Counted from the stretch's first letter, positions 51,381 through 62,237 are shown. The stretch is DNA of 64,000 bases from Roseburia sp. (GCA_019411365.1 DXQT01000007.1:34288-98287); one strand, 5' to 3'. The notes: generated from the letters alone by a model not told the origin. A program made the numbers and translations.

Positions 51381-52596
51381 CATCCATATAGACAGGGATA
51401 CCGCTTTCGTATTTTACTGGAACTTCACCGAGTATGAGAGGTGAAAGGTAATCGATCAGTGGCTGTGTGACATCATTGCCTGCATCGTTGATCCATTCTC
51501 TCGGAATTGATTTTGCCTCGTTTGCAATGTGGCGGATCTCGGCATGCTCATAGGCGATTTCGTACGGAGCATCAGAGATACGGCGCATTGTTACCATGGA
51601 AGCGGTAACACCTTCCTCGGAGAGAGCAACCGCTTTCTGACCGAGAGTAAAAGCCTCATCAAGATCAGTCTTTGAAGCAAGGTGTGCAGCGCAGCGCTGT
51701 AATACGTTGACTTCCACGGAACGGACTTTAACGCCTAGTTTTTCTTTGACTAAAAATTCAAGTGTTTTTCCGGCTCCGCTTAACTGGCTGTGACCAAAGG
51801 TGTCAACAGAACTTTCGGAAGCACTGATATAGTTGCCGGAAGCATCGCGGATACCTTCAGATACGGCAACGATCACGTTATTGCGCTCGAAAAGCATACG
51901 CTTTACATCCAGTAAAAAGTCCTCTTTGTCAAATGGAACCTCCGGGAGATAGATCAGATGTGGTGCTGTATTATAACCGTTTCTTGCCAGTGCAGAAGCA
52001 GCGGTCAGCCATCCGGCATCACGTCCCATGATTTCCACGATCGTCACACTTTTGACTGCATAGATAAATGTGTCATGTGCGATTTCTAAAAGAGAAGATG
52101 CGATATATTTTGCGGCAGAACCGAATCCTGGTGTATGGTCTGTCTCACAGAGATCATTGTCGATGGTCTTTGGAATACCGACAATACGCACAGGACTGCC
52201 GATTTTTTTGCCATATTCGGAGAGCTTTAAGACGGTGTCCATGGAATCGTTGCCGCCGATATAAAAGAAAGCATCAATATGGTAAGTTTCAAACTGTTTG
52301 AAAATGAATACATAGGAAGAATCATCATCTAAATAATTTGGCAGTTTGTAACGGCAGGAGCCAAGATACATTGCCGGAGTGACCTTTAAGCGGTCGAGAT
52401 ATTCCGAATTCTGCTGCATTAATTCAGAAAGATTCGTCAGATCGTTGTTTAAAATACCTGTGATTCCGTTTAAGGAACCATAAACCGTGTCATACATGTC
52501 AGAACGCATTACACCGTCGATCACACCGGCAAGGCTGGCATTGATCGCAACAGTAGGGCCGCCTGACTGTGCTACCATACAGTTTTTTGGACTCAT
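51355..52596 (-). CDS. 6-phosphofructokinase (PPi-type-like sequence)
   Basis: 413 residues of the long phosphofructokinase type. The active-site region reads GGNDSMDT, where ATP-dependent enzymes have GGDGS and PPi-dependent ones have GGDDS; PKTIDND is the PPi-type form (ATP-type enzymes have PGTIDND), and MGRDAGWLTAAS is the substrate site. The donor cannot be settled by eye. Start at MSPKNC after AAGGAG; the frame is open for 12 more residues upstream. The stop codon lies within the 3' end of the esterase gene. Confidence 0.88.
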   Translation of the reverse strand: MSPKNCMVAQSGGPTVAINASLAGVIDGVMRSDMYDTVYGSLNGITGILNNDLTNLSELMQQNSEYLDRLKVTPAMYLGSCRYKLPNYLDDDSSYVFIFKQFETYHIDAFFYIGGNDSMDTVLKLSEYGKKIGSPVRIVGIPKTIDNDLCETDHTPGFGSAAKYIASSLLEIAHDTFIYAVKSVTIVEIMGRDAGWLTAASALARNGYNTAPHLIYLPEVPFDKEDFLLDVKRMLFERNNVIVAVSEGIRDASGNYISASESSVDTFGHSQLSGAGKTLEFLVKEKLGVKVRSVEVNVLQRCAAHLASKTDLDEAFTLGQKAVALSEEGVTASMVTMRRISDAPYEIAYEHAEIRHIANEAKSIPREWINDAGNDVTQPLIDYLSPLILGEVPVKYESGIPVYMDVSHLAKHQ

Positions 52597-52700
52597 AAGA
52601 AAACTCCTTTGTGTTTGATCTTCTTTTTGCAATGTCTATCATACAAAAAAAGGCACGGTTGCGCAATCATTAAATTAAATAGAAAGAGTGATGGTATACC

Positions 52701-53594
52701 ATGAAAATATGTACATTGTGTCCTAGAATGTGCGCTGTGGACCGAAAATCCGGTGAGCGCGGCATCTGCGGACAGACCACAGAGATTAAGGTGGCGCGTG
52801 CGGCACTGCACTTCTGGGAAGAACCCTGCATTTCCGGGGAGATGGGTTCCGGTGCGGTCTTTTTTTCCGGCTGTGTACTGCACTGTGTGTTCTGCCAGAA
52901 TGAAAATATTGCAAATGGCACAGCTGGTAAGGTGATAAGTACGGAGCGGCTTGGCGAAATTTTTCTGGAACTCCAGGAAAAGGGTGCAAATAATATCAAC
53001 CTTGTGACACCGGGGCAGTTTGTACCACAGATCATAAAAGCGGTAGAGCTTGCAAGAAATCAGAATTTAAAGATTCCCATCGTTTATAACACCAGCAGCT
53101 ATGAAAATGTGGATACGATCCGTTCTTTAGAAGGAATTGTGGATATCTATCTTCCGGATTTTAAGTATTTTGATACCGCTTTGAGTGCAAAATATTCCCA
53201 TGCGCCGGATTACCCTGCTGTGGCTAAGGCGGTGATAGCGGAGATGGTGCGTCAGACGGGTGCGGCAGTTTTTGAAAACGGGGAGGATTCCCTGATGAAG
53301 CGTGGTACGATCGTGCGCCATCTGATCCTGCCGGGGTGCACGAAAGATTCCAAAGCAGTTTTGAAATATCTGCATGAAACCTATGAGAATCAAATATATA
53401 TCAGTATCATGCACCAGTTTACACCGCTCTCTAACGTGAAAAAATATCCGGAATTAAACCGTAAGATCACGGATCGGGAATATGATGAGGTTATTGATTT
53501 TGCAATCGATATAGGGATTGAAAACGGTTTTATCCAGGAGGGGGAGACGGCGGAGGAGAGTTTTATTCCGGAATTTGACAATGAGGGAGTTTGA
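52701..53594 (+). CDS. Radical SAM protein, PflX/PflA-like
   Basis: 297 residues. The cluster motif is C58-x3-C62-x2-C65 in FFSGCVLHCVFCQN. A four-cysteine N-terminal region (C4, C7, C11, C24) likely binds a further metal or cluster. It is like COG1313 (PflX), a glycyl-radical activase relative of uncertain target. No glycyl radical enzyme is in the window. The start at ATG 52701 has GAGTGATGG upstream, with only a weak ribosome site. Confidence 0.88.
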   Translation: MKICTLCPRMCAVDRKSGERGICGQTTEIKVARAALHFWEEPCISGEMGSGAVFFSGCVLHCVFCQNENIANGTAGKVISTERLGEIFLELQEKGANNINLVTPGQFVPQIIKAVELARNQNLKIPIVYNTSSYENVDTIRSLEGIVDIYLPDFKYFDTALSAKYSHAPDYPAVAKAVIAEMVRQTGAAVFENGEDSLMKRGTIVRHLILPGCTKDSKAVLKYLHETYENQIYISIMHQFTPLSNVKKYPELNRKITDREYDEVIDFAIDIGIENGFIQEGETAEESFIPEFDNEGV

Positions 53595-53663
53595 GGTTGA
53601 CGCATTTTCGAATATCTCATATAATTCCATAGTGATGATGGCAATAGAGGGAGTGTGAAACGA

Positions 53664-55040
53664 ATGAAGAGAAAAGTAAGATTCATAGCTGCACTTTTCT
53701 GCATGGGATGTCTTGTGACAGAACCTGCGGCAGACATAAAGGCTGCCGGAATCCAGGTGGCTGCTGCACAGACAACACTTTCCGCAGATAATTCGCTGGA
53801 AGTGTTATCACTTTCTGCGGGAACATTATCCCCGGACTTTACAGGAAAGACAGTACAATATACAGCTACCGTACCGAATGATGTCACAAGCGTTACAGTG
53901 ACGGCAACACCGGTTAATGAATTTGCGACGGTGCAGTCGATCACAGGAAATGACAATCTGCAGGTCGGTACAAATACGATAAAAGTAGTCGTGAAGGCGC
54001 AGAACGGAGCACTCGCCCAGTATACGATAACACTGACCAGAGAAGATGGACAGACAGCAGACGGAACAGTGGATCAGCCGGCGGATGGAACAGACGGTCA
54101 GACAACAGACCAGCCGGCAGACGGAACAGACAGTCAGACAACAGACCAGCCGGCGGATGGAACAGACGGTCAGACAACAGACCAGCCGGCGGATGGAACA
54201 GATGGACAGGCAGCAGACCAGAACACAGAGTTTGAAACAGAAGAAGCGGAAGATGTTTCTAATATGGAATATCTCCAGCAGGAATACAATGATCTCTCTG
54301 AACAATATGCAAAAGAAAAGTCTTTTTCCAGAAATATGATGGGAATTATGGCTTTTGTGATCGCAGTACTTGTCGTTATTATTATCAATCTTCTATTGAG
54401 AGGACGTAAGAGTGACGACTGGGATGAGGAAGAGGATGACTGGGACTGGAAGTCCGAAAAACAGGGAAAGGATCAGGACGCAGAAGATGATACTGATCTG
54501 GAAGAAGATGATAATATAGAAGAGAATCCTGGCGTGGAAGAAGATGATTTGGAAGTAGATGATCCGGAAGACGCTGACTGGGAGGAGGAAGAAACACAGA
54601 GAAAAGGATTTTTCCACAGAAAACCAAAAGAAAAAGTGGAAGAAGAGCCGGATGATGTGGAAGAAAACGATACAGAGAACGAAGTCGGCGTATCAAAGAT
54701 CCATAAAGTGCGTGCGGGATTGTTTGGACGTGGCATGTCTGACGATCTTGACGATGAGGACTGGGAAGAGGACGAAGATTTCCTGCCGGTAGAAAGAAAA
54801 AAAACGGAAGAAAAACAGCGTCCGGAGAGAAAAGAAAAACCGGAGGAGAAACAAAGGCCGGAGAGAAAAGAAAAACCGGAGGAAAAACAGCGCACGGAGA
54901 GAAAAGAAAAACCGGAGGAGAAACAAAGGCCGGAGAGAAAAGAAAAGCCGGAGCGGAAACATACTCCGGAGAAAAAACACATTCCGAGAGAAGAAGAGGA
55001 AGAAGATGATTTAGAGATCATCGATTTAAATGATTTATAA
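53664..55040 (+). CDS. Membrane-anchored cadherin-like protein with two 12-residue repeat tracts
   Basis: 458 residues. Signal peptide (about 1-30), a cadherin-like beta-sandwich (about 38-125), a Thr/Gln/Asp linker made of four 12-residue units (DQPADGTDGQTT type, 54072-54215), a membrane helix (about 224-246), then a very acidic region and a tail of four 12-residue basic/acidic units (EEKQRPERKEKP type, 54807-54950). ATG 53664 is preferred, with GAGGGAG at a normal distance; a GTG at 53655 is too close to it. It is 22 bp before clpC. Function unknown. Confidence 0.78.
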   Translation: MKRKVRFIAALFCMGCLVTEPAADIKAAGIQVAAAQTTLSADNSLEVLSLSAGTLSPDFTGKTVQYTATVPNDVTSVTVTATPVNEFATVQSITGNDNLQVGTNTIKVVVKAQNGALAQYTITLTREDGQTADGTVDQPADGTDGQTTDQPADGTDSQTTDQPADGTDGQTTDQPADGTDGQAADQNTEFETEEAEDVSNMEYLQQEYNDLSEQYAKEKSFSRNMMGIMAFVIAVLVVIIINLLLRGRKSDDWDEEEDDWDWKSEKQGKDQDAEDDTDLEEDDNIEENPGVEEDDLEVDDPEDADWEEEETQRKGFFHRKPKEKVEEEPDDVEENDTENEVGVSKIHKVRAGLFGRGMSDDLDDEDWEEDEDFLPVERKKTEEKQRPERKEKPEEKQRPERKEKPEEKQRTERKEKPEEKQRPERKEKPERKHTPEKKHIPREEEEEDDLEIIDLNDL

Positions 55041-55062
55041 ATAGAAAAAGAATGGAGAAACT

Positions 55063-57510
55063 ATGCAGATACGATATACATCAAAAGCAAAAAAAGCAAT
55101 CGATCAGGCTTCAAAGATGTCGAAATCACTGCATCATCATTATATCGGAACGGAGCATATCCTGATCGGACTTTTAAAAGAAGGAACGGGCGTCGCTGCG
55201 CAGGTATTAAATGATAATGGAGTAGAACTTGACAAAGTCATGCAGCTGATCGAGGAACTCATTGCACCGGATGCACAGGTGCTGACGGCAGAGGCTAAGG
55301 AATATTCGCCGAGGGCACTGCAGGTGTTAGAAGGGGCAGCAAGGGAGGCAGCGCGTTTTCATGCAGAGGAGATCGGGACGGAGCATATCCTTATCGCGAT
55401 GATGAAAGAGACAGAGTGTGTGGCATCCCGCCTTTTAAATACCTTAGCGGTCAATATCCAGAAAATGTATGTGGATATCCTGATCGCAATGGGAGAAGAT
55501 GCGAGCCTGTACAAAGAAGATTTCATGAATGGTAAGCCGGTGAAAAAAACAGCATCGGATACACCGGTATTAAATCAATACTCCAGAGATCTGACTGCAT
55601 TGGCGGCAGAGGGAGTATTAGATCCGTTAGTCGGCAGACAGGAAGAGATCGACCGTGTGATCCAGATCTTAAGCAGAAGGACAAAGAATAACCCATGTCT
55701 GATCGGTGAACCGGGCGTTGGAAAGACTGCGATCGTTGAGGGAATTGCGGAGCGTATTACAACCGGAATGGTTCCGGATACCGTTGCGGGAAAGCGGGTG
55801 GTATCTTTGGATATGTCCGGAATCGTGGCAGGCTCAAAATATCGCGGTGAGTTTGAGGAGCGCATTAAAAAGGTACTTCAGGAAGTACGGGCAGCCGGCA
55901 ATATCCTGCTCTTCATCGATGAACTGCATACAATCATCGGAGCGGGCGGAGCGGAAGGAGCAATCGATGCTTCCAATATATTAAAACCTGCACTTGCGCG
56001 TGGGGAACTGCAGCTGATCGGTGCAACGACAATCGATGAATACCGCAAATATATTGAAAAAGATGCTGCGCTAGAGCGCAGATTCCAGCCGGTTACGGTA
56101 GAAGAGCCGTCGGAAGAGGAGGCAGTGCAGATTTTAGAGGGACTGCGGGAACAGTATGAAAAACATCATCAGGTAAAGATTACGGATGATGCGGTATCGG
56201 CAGCAGTACGCCTGTCTGCGCGCTATATCAATGACCGTTTCCTGCCGGATAAAGCAATCGATCTGATGGATGAGGCTGCAGCAAAGGTACGTCTGCGCGC
56301 GGGTGGAAAACCGGAGGAAGTCGTTGAATTAAGACATCGCATCAACCTGTTAGAAGAGGAAATGTTAGAATTTCTGCACGATGGTGATGTGGAAGGTGCA
56401 AAGCAGAAGAAGAACGAAAAAGAAGCGTGTGAAGAAGAGCTTGCCAAAATACAGGCAAAGACAAAGAAAGACAGCCGCAGTAAAAAGTTAAAAGTGACAG
56501 AAGACGATATTGCGGATGTGGTATCCGGATGGACGAAGATCCCGGTAAGAAAGATTGCCGAGGGGGAGGCTGCCCGCTTAAGAAAATTAGAGGCTACCTT
56601 ACACAAACGTGTCATCGGTCAGGAGGATGCGGTGAGTGCAGTGGCAAAAGCTGTGCGAAGAGGACGTGTCGGATTAAAAGATCCGAAGCGCCCGATCGGT
56701 TCTTTCCTGTTCTTAGGCCCGACCGGTGTCGGAAAAACAGAGATCTCAAAGGCACTTGCGGAGGCAGTGTTTGGCAGCGAACAGTCTATGATCCGTGTTG
56801 ATATGTCGGAATATATGGAGAAACACAGCGTATCAAAGATGATTGGTTCACCGCCAGGATATGTAGGCCATGAGGAGGGAGGACAGCTCAGCGAAAAGGT
56901 GCGCAGAAATCCGTATTCAGTGATCCTGTTTGATGAGATCGAAAAGGCGCATCCGGATGTATTTAATATTTTACTGCAGGTGTTAGACGACGGTCATATC
57001 ACGGATTCCCAGGGACGCAAAGTGGATTTCAAAAATACGATCATTATTATGACGTCAAATGCCGGAGCACAGGCGATCATTGAGCCGAAAAAACTTGGAT
57101 TTGCAGTTTCGGATGATGAAAAACAGAATTATGACCGCATGAAAAACAGCGTGATGGAAGAAGTACGCCGTATTTTTAAACCGGAATTTTTAAACCGTAT
57201 TGATGAGACGATCGTATTTAGAGCGTTAAACAAAGACGATATGAAACAGATCGTTGCACTGATGTTAAAAGAACTTACAGATCGCTGTGAAAAACAGATG
57301 GGAATCCACCTTACCGTGCGTGACAGCGTCAAAAAGCATATTGTCGATAAAGCGTATGATCCGAAATATGGTGCAAGACCGCTGCGCCGTCAGATCCAGA
57401 ACGATATCGAGGATGAACTGGCAGAAGAAATCCTGTCCGGCAAAGTGAAAAAAGATATGGAAGTGGTCGTGACGATCCACAAAGAAAAAGTCGTGTTCGA
57501 AACAAAATAA
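55063..57510 (+). CDS. clpC: ClpC-type AAA+ unfoldase
   Basis: 815 residues. N-terminal repeat domain, first Walker A GEPGVGKT (215-222), coiled-coil M domain (about 430-480), second Walker A GPTGVGKT (552-559). It unfolds proteins for ClpP. The usual ctsR-mcsA-mcsB genes are not upstream here; instead a cadherin-like membrane protein gene is 22 bp before. There is no clear promoter in that gap, so both may share a transcript. Confidence 0.95.
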   Translation: MQIRYTSKAKKAIDQASKMSKSLHHHYIGTEHILIGLLKEGTGVAAQVLNDNGVELDKVMQLIEELIAPDAQVLTAEAKEYSPRALQVLEGAAREAARFHAEEIGTEHILIAMMKETECVASRLLNTLAVNIQKMYVDILIAMGEDASLYKEDFMNGKPVKKTASDTPVLNQYSRDLTALAAEGVLDPLVGRQEEIDRVIQILSRRTKNNPCLIGEPGVGKTAIVEGIAERITTGMVPDTVAGKRVVSLDMSGIVAGSKYRGEFEERIKKVLQEVRAAGNILLFIDELHTIIGAGGAEGAIDASNILKPALARGELQLIGATTIDEYRKYIEKDAALERRFQPVTVEEPSEEEAVQILEGLREQYEKHHQVKITDDAVSAAVRLSARYINDRFLPDKAIDLMDEAAAKVRLRAGGKPEEVVELRHRINLLEEEMLEFLHDGDVEGAKQKKNEKEACEEELAKIQAKTKKDSRSKKLKVTEDDIADVVSGWTKIPVRKIAEGEAARLRKLEATLHKRVIGQEDAVSAVAKAVRRGRVGLKDPKRPIGSFLFLGPTGVGKTEISKALAEAVFGSEQSMIRVDMSEYMEKHSVSKMIGSPPGYVGHEEGGQLSEKVRRNPYSVILFDEIEKAHPDVFNILLQVLDDGHITDSQGRKVDFKNTIIIMTSNAGAQAIIEPKKLGFAVSDDEKQNYDRMKNSVMEEVRRIFKPEFLNRIDETIVFRALNKDDMKQIVALMLKELTDRCEKQMGIHLTVRDSVKKHIVDKAYDPKYGARPLRRQIQNDIEDELAEEILSGKVKKDMEVVVTIHKEKVVFETK

Positions 57511-57621
57511 AATTTTACTGAAATATCCGGGAAAGCACTGGAAATCGTGACGGGGATATTATATAATAAGGGCACAAAATTTTACGATAAAGAGAAAACT
57601 ACTTTATCACAGGAGGAAAAA

Positions 57622-58032
57622 ATGGCAACGATCAGCGAATTAATTCGTTCAGAAGCAGATGGAACGATCAGTTTTGGGGATTACACATTAGGTGCAAAGG
57701 CGAAACTTGATAATTTCGAACATCAGGGAGATATCTACAAGGTGAAGACATTTTCCGAGATCACCAAGTTAGAGCGCAATGGCATGTTCGTATATGAATC
57801 TGTTCCGGGAACGGCTGTCATGAATCTGAATGCAACAGATACAGGCCTGACATTTCAGGTAGAGGGACCGGAAGATGCACAGATCACAGTAGAACTTGAG
57901 GATGAGTCAGAGTACGACATCACGATCGATGGCGCAGATGCAGGAAAGATGAAGACAAATCTTGGCGGCAAATTAAGCTTAAGTGTAGAACTTGGCGACC
58001 ATCCGGTAGATGTAAAAGTTACAAAGTGTTAA
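57622..58032 (+). CDS. Small beta-rich protein, function unknown
   Basis: 136 residues. I recall this family as occasionally labelled 'endosialidase' in Lachnospiraceae, but nothing in the sequence supports catalysis. The stretch FVYESVPGTAVMNLNATD and VEGPEDAQITVELEDESEYDITIDG are conserved-looking. It is soluble and acidic. ATG 57622 follows CAGGAGG. A terminator follows. A short TATAAT-like stretch near 57562 may be its -10. Confidence 0.7.
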   Translation: MATISELIRSEADGTISFGDYTLGAKAKLDNFEHQGDIYKVKTFSEITKLERNGMFVYESVPGTAVMNLNATDTGLTFQVEGPEDAQITVELEDESEYDITIDGADAGKMKTNLGGKLSLSVELGDHPVDVKVTKC

Positions 58033-58055
58033 GAACGGAAAAGTGAGATCAAAGG

Positions 58056-58090
58056 AAGCTTACATGTCAAAAGGGCATGTAAGCTTTTTT
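58056..58090 (+). terminator. Intrinsic terminator
   Basis: AAGCTTACATG (58056-58066) pairs with CATGTAAGCTT (58076-58086), and TTTT follows. Confidence 0.88.
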
Positions 58091-58114
58091 GCGCTTTCAA
58101 GTACGAAAGTACGA

Positions 58115-58143
58115 TTGACGGGGATAAACTGTTACATTAACAT
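58115..58143 (+). promoter_or_regulatory. Promoter of the large secreted protein
   Basis: TTGACG (58115-58120), a 17-bp spacer and TAACAT (58138-58143). Confidence 0.65.
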
Positions 58144-58189
58144 AAAAAATGCGCGTGACAATGTGCAATAAATCAGAAGGAGAAAAGTT

Positions 58190-61100
58190 ATGAAAAGAAA
58201 GAGACTCACGGGTTGGAAACGTATGGCGGCATTTGCGATGGCGCTTACGCTGACGGTCGGAGATTGGACATCAGTAGGTGCTGCTGGATTGCCGCAGACA
58301 GATGTACAGACAGTAACAGAGGCTGTGATACAGGAAGAAGATGCGATGGAAGCAGCTTTAGCAACAGAACAGACAGAGAAAGAAAGCGAAACGGACAGTG
58401 AGTCTGCAGAAAATGACAGCGGGCAGACAGAGAACAGCGAGGCATCGGAAATTCCAGAAACATCAGAGGCATCAGAAACTGAGAAAACTGTAGAAGAGAC
58501 AGAAAACGTGAATGATACGGAGGCTGTTGATGATACCGAAGTGATGGAAACAGAGACGGAAGAAGAATCGGAAGAAGAAATAGAAGAAGAGACCGAAGAA
58601 GAGACTGAAGAGGAAGAACTCGCTGCAATTGATAAACCGTCAAAGGTAATCAATGTAAGAGGAAAAGATGACGGAAGTATTATAACAACAGCGTCTGGCC
58701 GGCAGTTGAGATATGCTTATGTGAATCGGTTCCAGAACGGAGTGATTGCAGCAGGTACGACAGACGAAATTGCAGGTTTTAAGATTACAAAAAGGAGCAA
58801 TTTTTGGGATAAGACCGTAGGATTATACAAGTATGAAAATAACTATTATGGTCAGTGCAGCGGTACGGATATTGATGGATTTGTAAACCTGTATAATAAG
58901 GCAGAAGCCATACTGAAAGGCAACACAGATAAATATCAAGATGCATATGGAATGTATAGAGTCAATGGTAAGACGTATAGAGCATTGCGGTCATGTGATG
59001 CGACAGGGTATCATTATGTGACAGAAGGTGATGAAATTACAGAAATTACTGTAAGTGATTCATCGGAAAATGCCAAAAAGCGGATAGATGAGTATGCAGT
59101 AAAAAATGATACACAGGTTCTTTATTATAGTTATAATGGACATTTTTATAAGCAATTAACGTATGAATCGGTATATGATTCAGCATCGAAAAAATATAAA
59201 TATGTTGTATATGCAAATGCTTATGAAGAGATTTCTTTTGAAAAAACTTATGTAAAAATAAGCTGGAATCCGGTTAATAATGATACGGCCACAATGAAAA
59301 ATAAAGCCGGAGACATGATGAAGGTTGGATATGAAGTGGTCTGCGATGGAAATACCAAGGTCTATAATATGCCGGGATTATTTTTGGATGCGTCAGACGG
59401 AACCGTACATGAGATGATAACATCAGATGCAGCAAGACTGCCATATGTCATATTGAATTCAGGACAGCAGGTCAGCGTAAAAGTCCGTGCTGTATATTAT
59501 CATGAAGTGACAAGTAACAAACAGGAGGTATATTGGAACTGGAATGATAATAGCCAATATATTATAGAATCGAAACAGACGAAATATGTGGTGGACATGT
59601 ATGGTAAATGGTCGGACACCTATACTTATAAAAATTACTCTTTAAAGAAGTTATCACCGGTAACCGGTACAAAAGTTTCTGAAAAGGGAAAAGAGATGTC
59701 AGTTACCTGGAATGCACAAAACGGAGTGGATAGCTATCGTGTGTATTACCTGCGAAGCAGCAAACCGTTAAATATTACGAATATAGAGAGCTTTTTACAG
59801 TTTTACAATAAGAGGGGAACGCTGTACGATGCTTATGTAAATGCAAAAGGAGAAAACGATTCCTATGAAACGGATTCAGAGTATGCATCAGATCCGTATT
59901 GTAATATTACAATAGATTCAGGACTGCCATATTTTTATTGTTCCGTCAGACTGGAATCTGCGGAAGAAGGATATTTTTCAGATGGAAGTTATTCAGATGT
60001 CATAACTGCAACGGCCAGCATTAATGGAAACATACCGACAGTAAAAAATCTCAAAATAGAAAAGACGTACAATGGAGATGACTGGCAGCTCTCATGGACG
60101 CCAATCGATGCGGATGTAGTCATTTATGTTTTTGAAGAAGGAAAGAAGCCGGCGCATTATAATTATGAGCTTTTGAACGCTTATGGTTACTATACGGATG
60201 GTCAGGGACAGCAGAAAAAACTTTATTTAAAAGATGCACTTACGGAGCTTGAAAGTAAGGAAATAAGCAGTTATGTACGTTCTTACAAAGTGAAGGGAAT
60301 CGATGGATCATACAGTGCAATCTCTTTAAAACCGGGCGTAAAATATACATTTGTTGCGCATACCTATGATGCAGGCAGTTCTCTTTATAACATACAAAAG
60401 AAGCCGGTGTTTACCGTAAATAAGGAAATAAAAGTAACAGATGCTCAAAAAAATCAAACATATAAAAATATATCTGTTGGCATGACTTATTATACGGCAA
60501 TGAGTCCTGCTTCGAATATGGTAAGCTATACGGATAAGGTATCCGTACCGCGTGTATATACAAAGGCGGGAAAAAACAGTATAAAGTTATCTTTTACCAG
60601 AGGAAGCTGTACCGGATATGAGATTTATCGTCTTTCAGGTAAAAAATATAAGAAAATAGCAACGACCACAGACTATGTCTATACAGATCAGAATTTAAAG
60701 GCAGGCACAAAATACTCCTACAAGGTACGCTCTTATTATTATGATCCGGACAGAAAAACGAAAAGTTACAGTATATATAAAAATTTTACTGTAAGTACCA
60801 GCCGTGTAAATAACATTGTATTAAAGGTGGCTAAGAACTCAAAAAATACAGTGAAACTGACCTGGACAAAAGTAGGTTCTGCAACAAAATATGAGATTTA
60901 CAGAACTTCTGAGAGTGACAAGGATATCACAGAAATTTCAGGATGGATCAATTCGGGCAACAGTGCCGTAACAGTAGAAAATACAAAGTATGAACTGGTG
61001 AAAACGATCACAAACGCAAAAACGACAACATACACGGACAAAAAGTTAAAATTCGGTGAGAGTTACACCTATCTGATCTGTGCATATTATAAAGACGGAA

Positions 61101-62104
61101 AAACATTAAAATACATTACCGCGTCGACCAGAGTTAAAATGCAGCTCGAGGAGCCGCGAAATCTCGTCCTTACCAATAAAGGCAAAAATGTAAGCGTTAA
61201 ATGGGATGCGGACAAGTACGCTGCAGGCTATCAGATCCGATACATGGTATATGATAAATATGGTGAGGAAAAAACAGTTGCAGAAAAATATGTAACGGTA
61301 AAGAAAAATAAATACACCATTAAAGGATTATCGAGCGGAGAATACGTCAATGTATCGGTAAGGGCTTATAATTCCCAAAAAGAATACAGTGGATGGTCAT
61401 CGTCAAAAGAATCTACATCACTTGCAGCAGTAAAATCCATCAAAGCTGTTTATGATACGAAAAAGAATGCAGTAAAGATTACCTGGAAAAAGGTAAAAGG
61501 TGCGAAATATTATAAAGTCGTCCGTTCTGTATATACGCCGTTATGTAATACGGACGAAAAACTTTATGCAGCAGCAGGTAACCTGATCGCAAAAGATTCC
61601 AATGATGAGACAGGATATTACAGTGAGGTTCACTATCGGGAATATTATGGCGAAGACGGATCCATTACAGGCACGGCGGCATATGACAGGGCACGGTTGA
61701 AAAAAGGTGTGAAATATTATTATATGGTCAGTGCATATGGGGAAAAAGGAACAAGAATTGCCTCTTATATGACCTCGGAATATGGTACACAGGTTGCTTC
61801 CGGTAAGCCGGCAGTCATCGTATATGGTGTCAAAATTGCTGCAAAAGTAAAAAATAACAAAAAAGGAACGGTTACCGTTTCTTACAATAAGGTAACAGGT
61901 GCCAAAACTTATCAGATTTACCGTGCAGAAAAAAAGAACGGTAAGTATACTCTGATCGGAGCCACAAAGAAGACGTTTTTTGCAGATAAAAAAGCAAAGA
62001 AGAAAAAAACATATTATTACAAAGTGGTTGTAAATGGCAGGAATGAATTACTTGCAGACTTTACAATCAGGAGTTCAGCAGTAAAAATTAAAGTAAAAAA
62101 ATAA
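58190..62104 (+). CDS. Large secreted fibronectin-type III-like protein
   Basis: 1304 residues. Signal peptide (about 1-33), a Glu/Thr/Ser linker (about 45-145) and then an array of beta-sandwich domains of fibronectin-III type (visible as WxxVxxAxxYEIYR, TYSYKVRSYY and LTWTKVGSATKYEIYR stretches to the end). No catalytic site or LPxTG/SLH anchor is seen. The last residues are basic (KIKVKK). Likely a wall-associated or released adhesin- or scaffold-like protein. AGAAGGAGA precedes the ATG. Confidence 0.83.
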   Translation: MKRKRLTGWKRMAAFAMALTLTVGDWTSVGAAGLPQTDVQTVTEAVIQEEDAMEAALATEQTEKESETDSESAENDSGQTENSEASEIPETSEASETEKTVEETENVNDTEAVDDTEVMETETEEESEEEIEEETEEETEEEELAAIDKPSKVINVRGKDDGSIITTASGRQLRYAYVNRFQNGVIAAGTTDEIAGFKITKRSNFWDKTVGLYKYENNYYGQCSGTDIDGFVNLYNKAEAILKGNTDKYQDAYGMYRVNGKTYRALRSCDATGYHYVTEGDEITEITVSDSSENAKKRIDEYAVKNDTQVLYYSYNGHFYKQLTYESVYDSASKKYKYVVYANAYEEISFEKTYVKISWNPVNNDTATMKNKAGDMMKVGYEVVCDGNTKVYNMPGLFLDASDGTVHEMITSDAARLPYVILNSGQQVSVKVRAVYYHEVTSNKQEVYWNWNDNSQYIIESKQTKYVVDMYGKWSDTYTYKNYSLKKLSPVTGTKVSEKGKEMSVTWNAQNGVDSYRVYYLRSSKPLNITNIESFLQFYNKRGTLYDAYVNAKGENDSYETDSEYASDPYCNITIDSGLPYFYCSVRLESAEEGYFSDGSYSDVITATASINGNIPTVKNLKIEKTYNGDDWQLSWTPIDADVVIYVFEEGKKPAHYNYELLNAYGYYTDGQGQQKKLYLKDALTELESKEISSYVRSYKVKGIDGSYSAISLKPGVKYTFVAHTYDAGSSLYNIQKKPVFTVNKEIKVTDAQKNQTYKNISVGMTYYTAMSPASNMVSYTDKVSVPRVYTKAGKNSIKLSFTRGSCTGYEIYRLSGKKYKKIATTTDYVYTDQNLKAGTKYSYKVRSYYYDPDRKTKSYSIYKNFTVSTSRVNNIVLKVAKNSKNTVKLTWTKVGSATKYEIYRTSESDKDITEISGWINSGNSAVTVENTKYELVKTITNAKTTTYTDKKLKFGESYTYLICAYYKDGKTLKYITASTRVKMQLEEPRNLVLTNKGKNVSVKWDADKYAAGYQIRYMVYDKYGEEKTVAEKYVTVKKNKYTIKGLSSGEYVNVSVRAYNSQKEYSGWSSSKESTSLAAVKSIKAVYDTKKNAVKITWKKVKGAKYYKVVRSVYTPLCNTDEKLYAAAGNLIAKDSNDETGYYSEVHYREYYGEDGSITGTAAYDRARLKKGVKYYYMVSAYGEKGTRIASYMTSEYGTQVASGKPAVIVYGVKIAAKVKNNKKGTVTVSYNKVTGAKTYQIYRAEKKNGKYTLIGATKKTFFADKKAKKKKTYYYKVVVNGRNELLADFTIRSSAVKIKVKK

Positions 62105-62126
62105 TTCTGCAATAATAATAATAATA

Positions 62127-62162
62127 AAAACCGGAGGAAGCGGATTGCTTTTTCCGGTTTTT
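62127..62162 (+). terminator. Intrinsic terminator
   Basis: AAAACCGGAggAAGC pairs with GCTTttTCCGGTTTT around GGATT, followed by a short T-run. Confidence 0.8.
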
Positions 62163-62237
62163 GTCATAGAAAGTAAGTTGCTTTTTGCAGATAAAGTAAG
62201 TATACTGATAAACAATAAAAAGAGATGGAGAAGGAAT

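Noticed and set aside
53826..54305. Minus-strand open frame rich in Cys/Arg across the repeat tract of the cadherin-like gene
   Set aside because: Its repeats are the complement of the 36-bp coding repeats on the plus strand; no ribosome site or family.
54072..54950. CRISPR-like 36-bp repeats
   Set aside because: The units are tandem, without unique spacers, and keep a reading frame, so they are coding repeats.
58132..58653. Minus-strand Ser/Val-rich open frame
   Set aside because: It is the complement of the acidic linker of the large secreted protein, an artefact of its codon bias.
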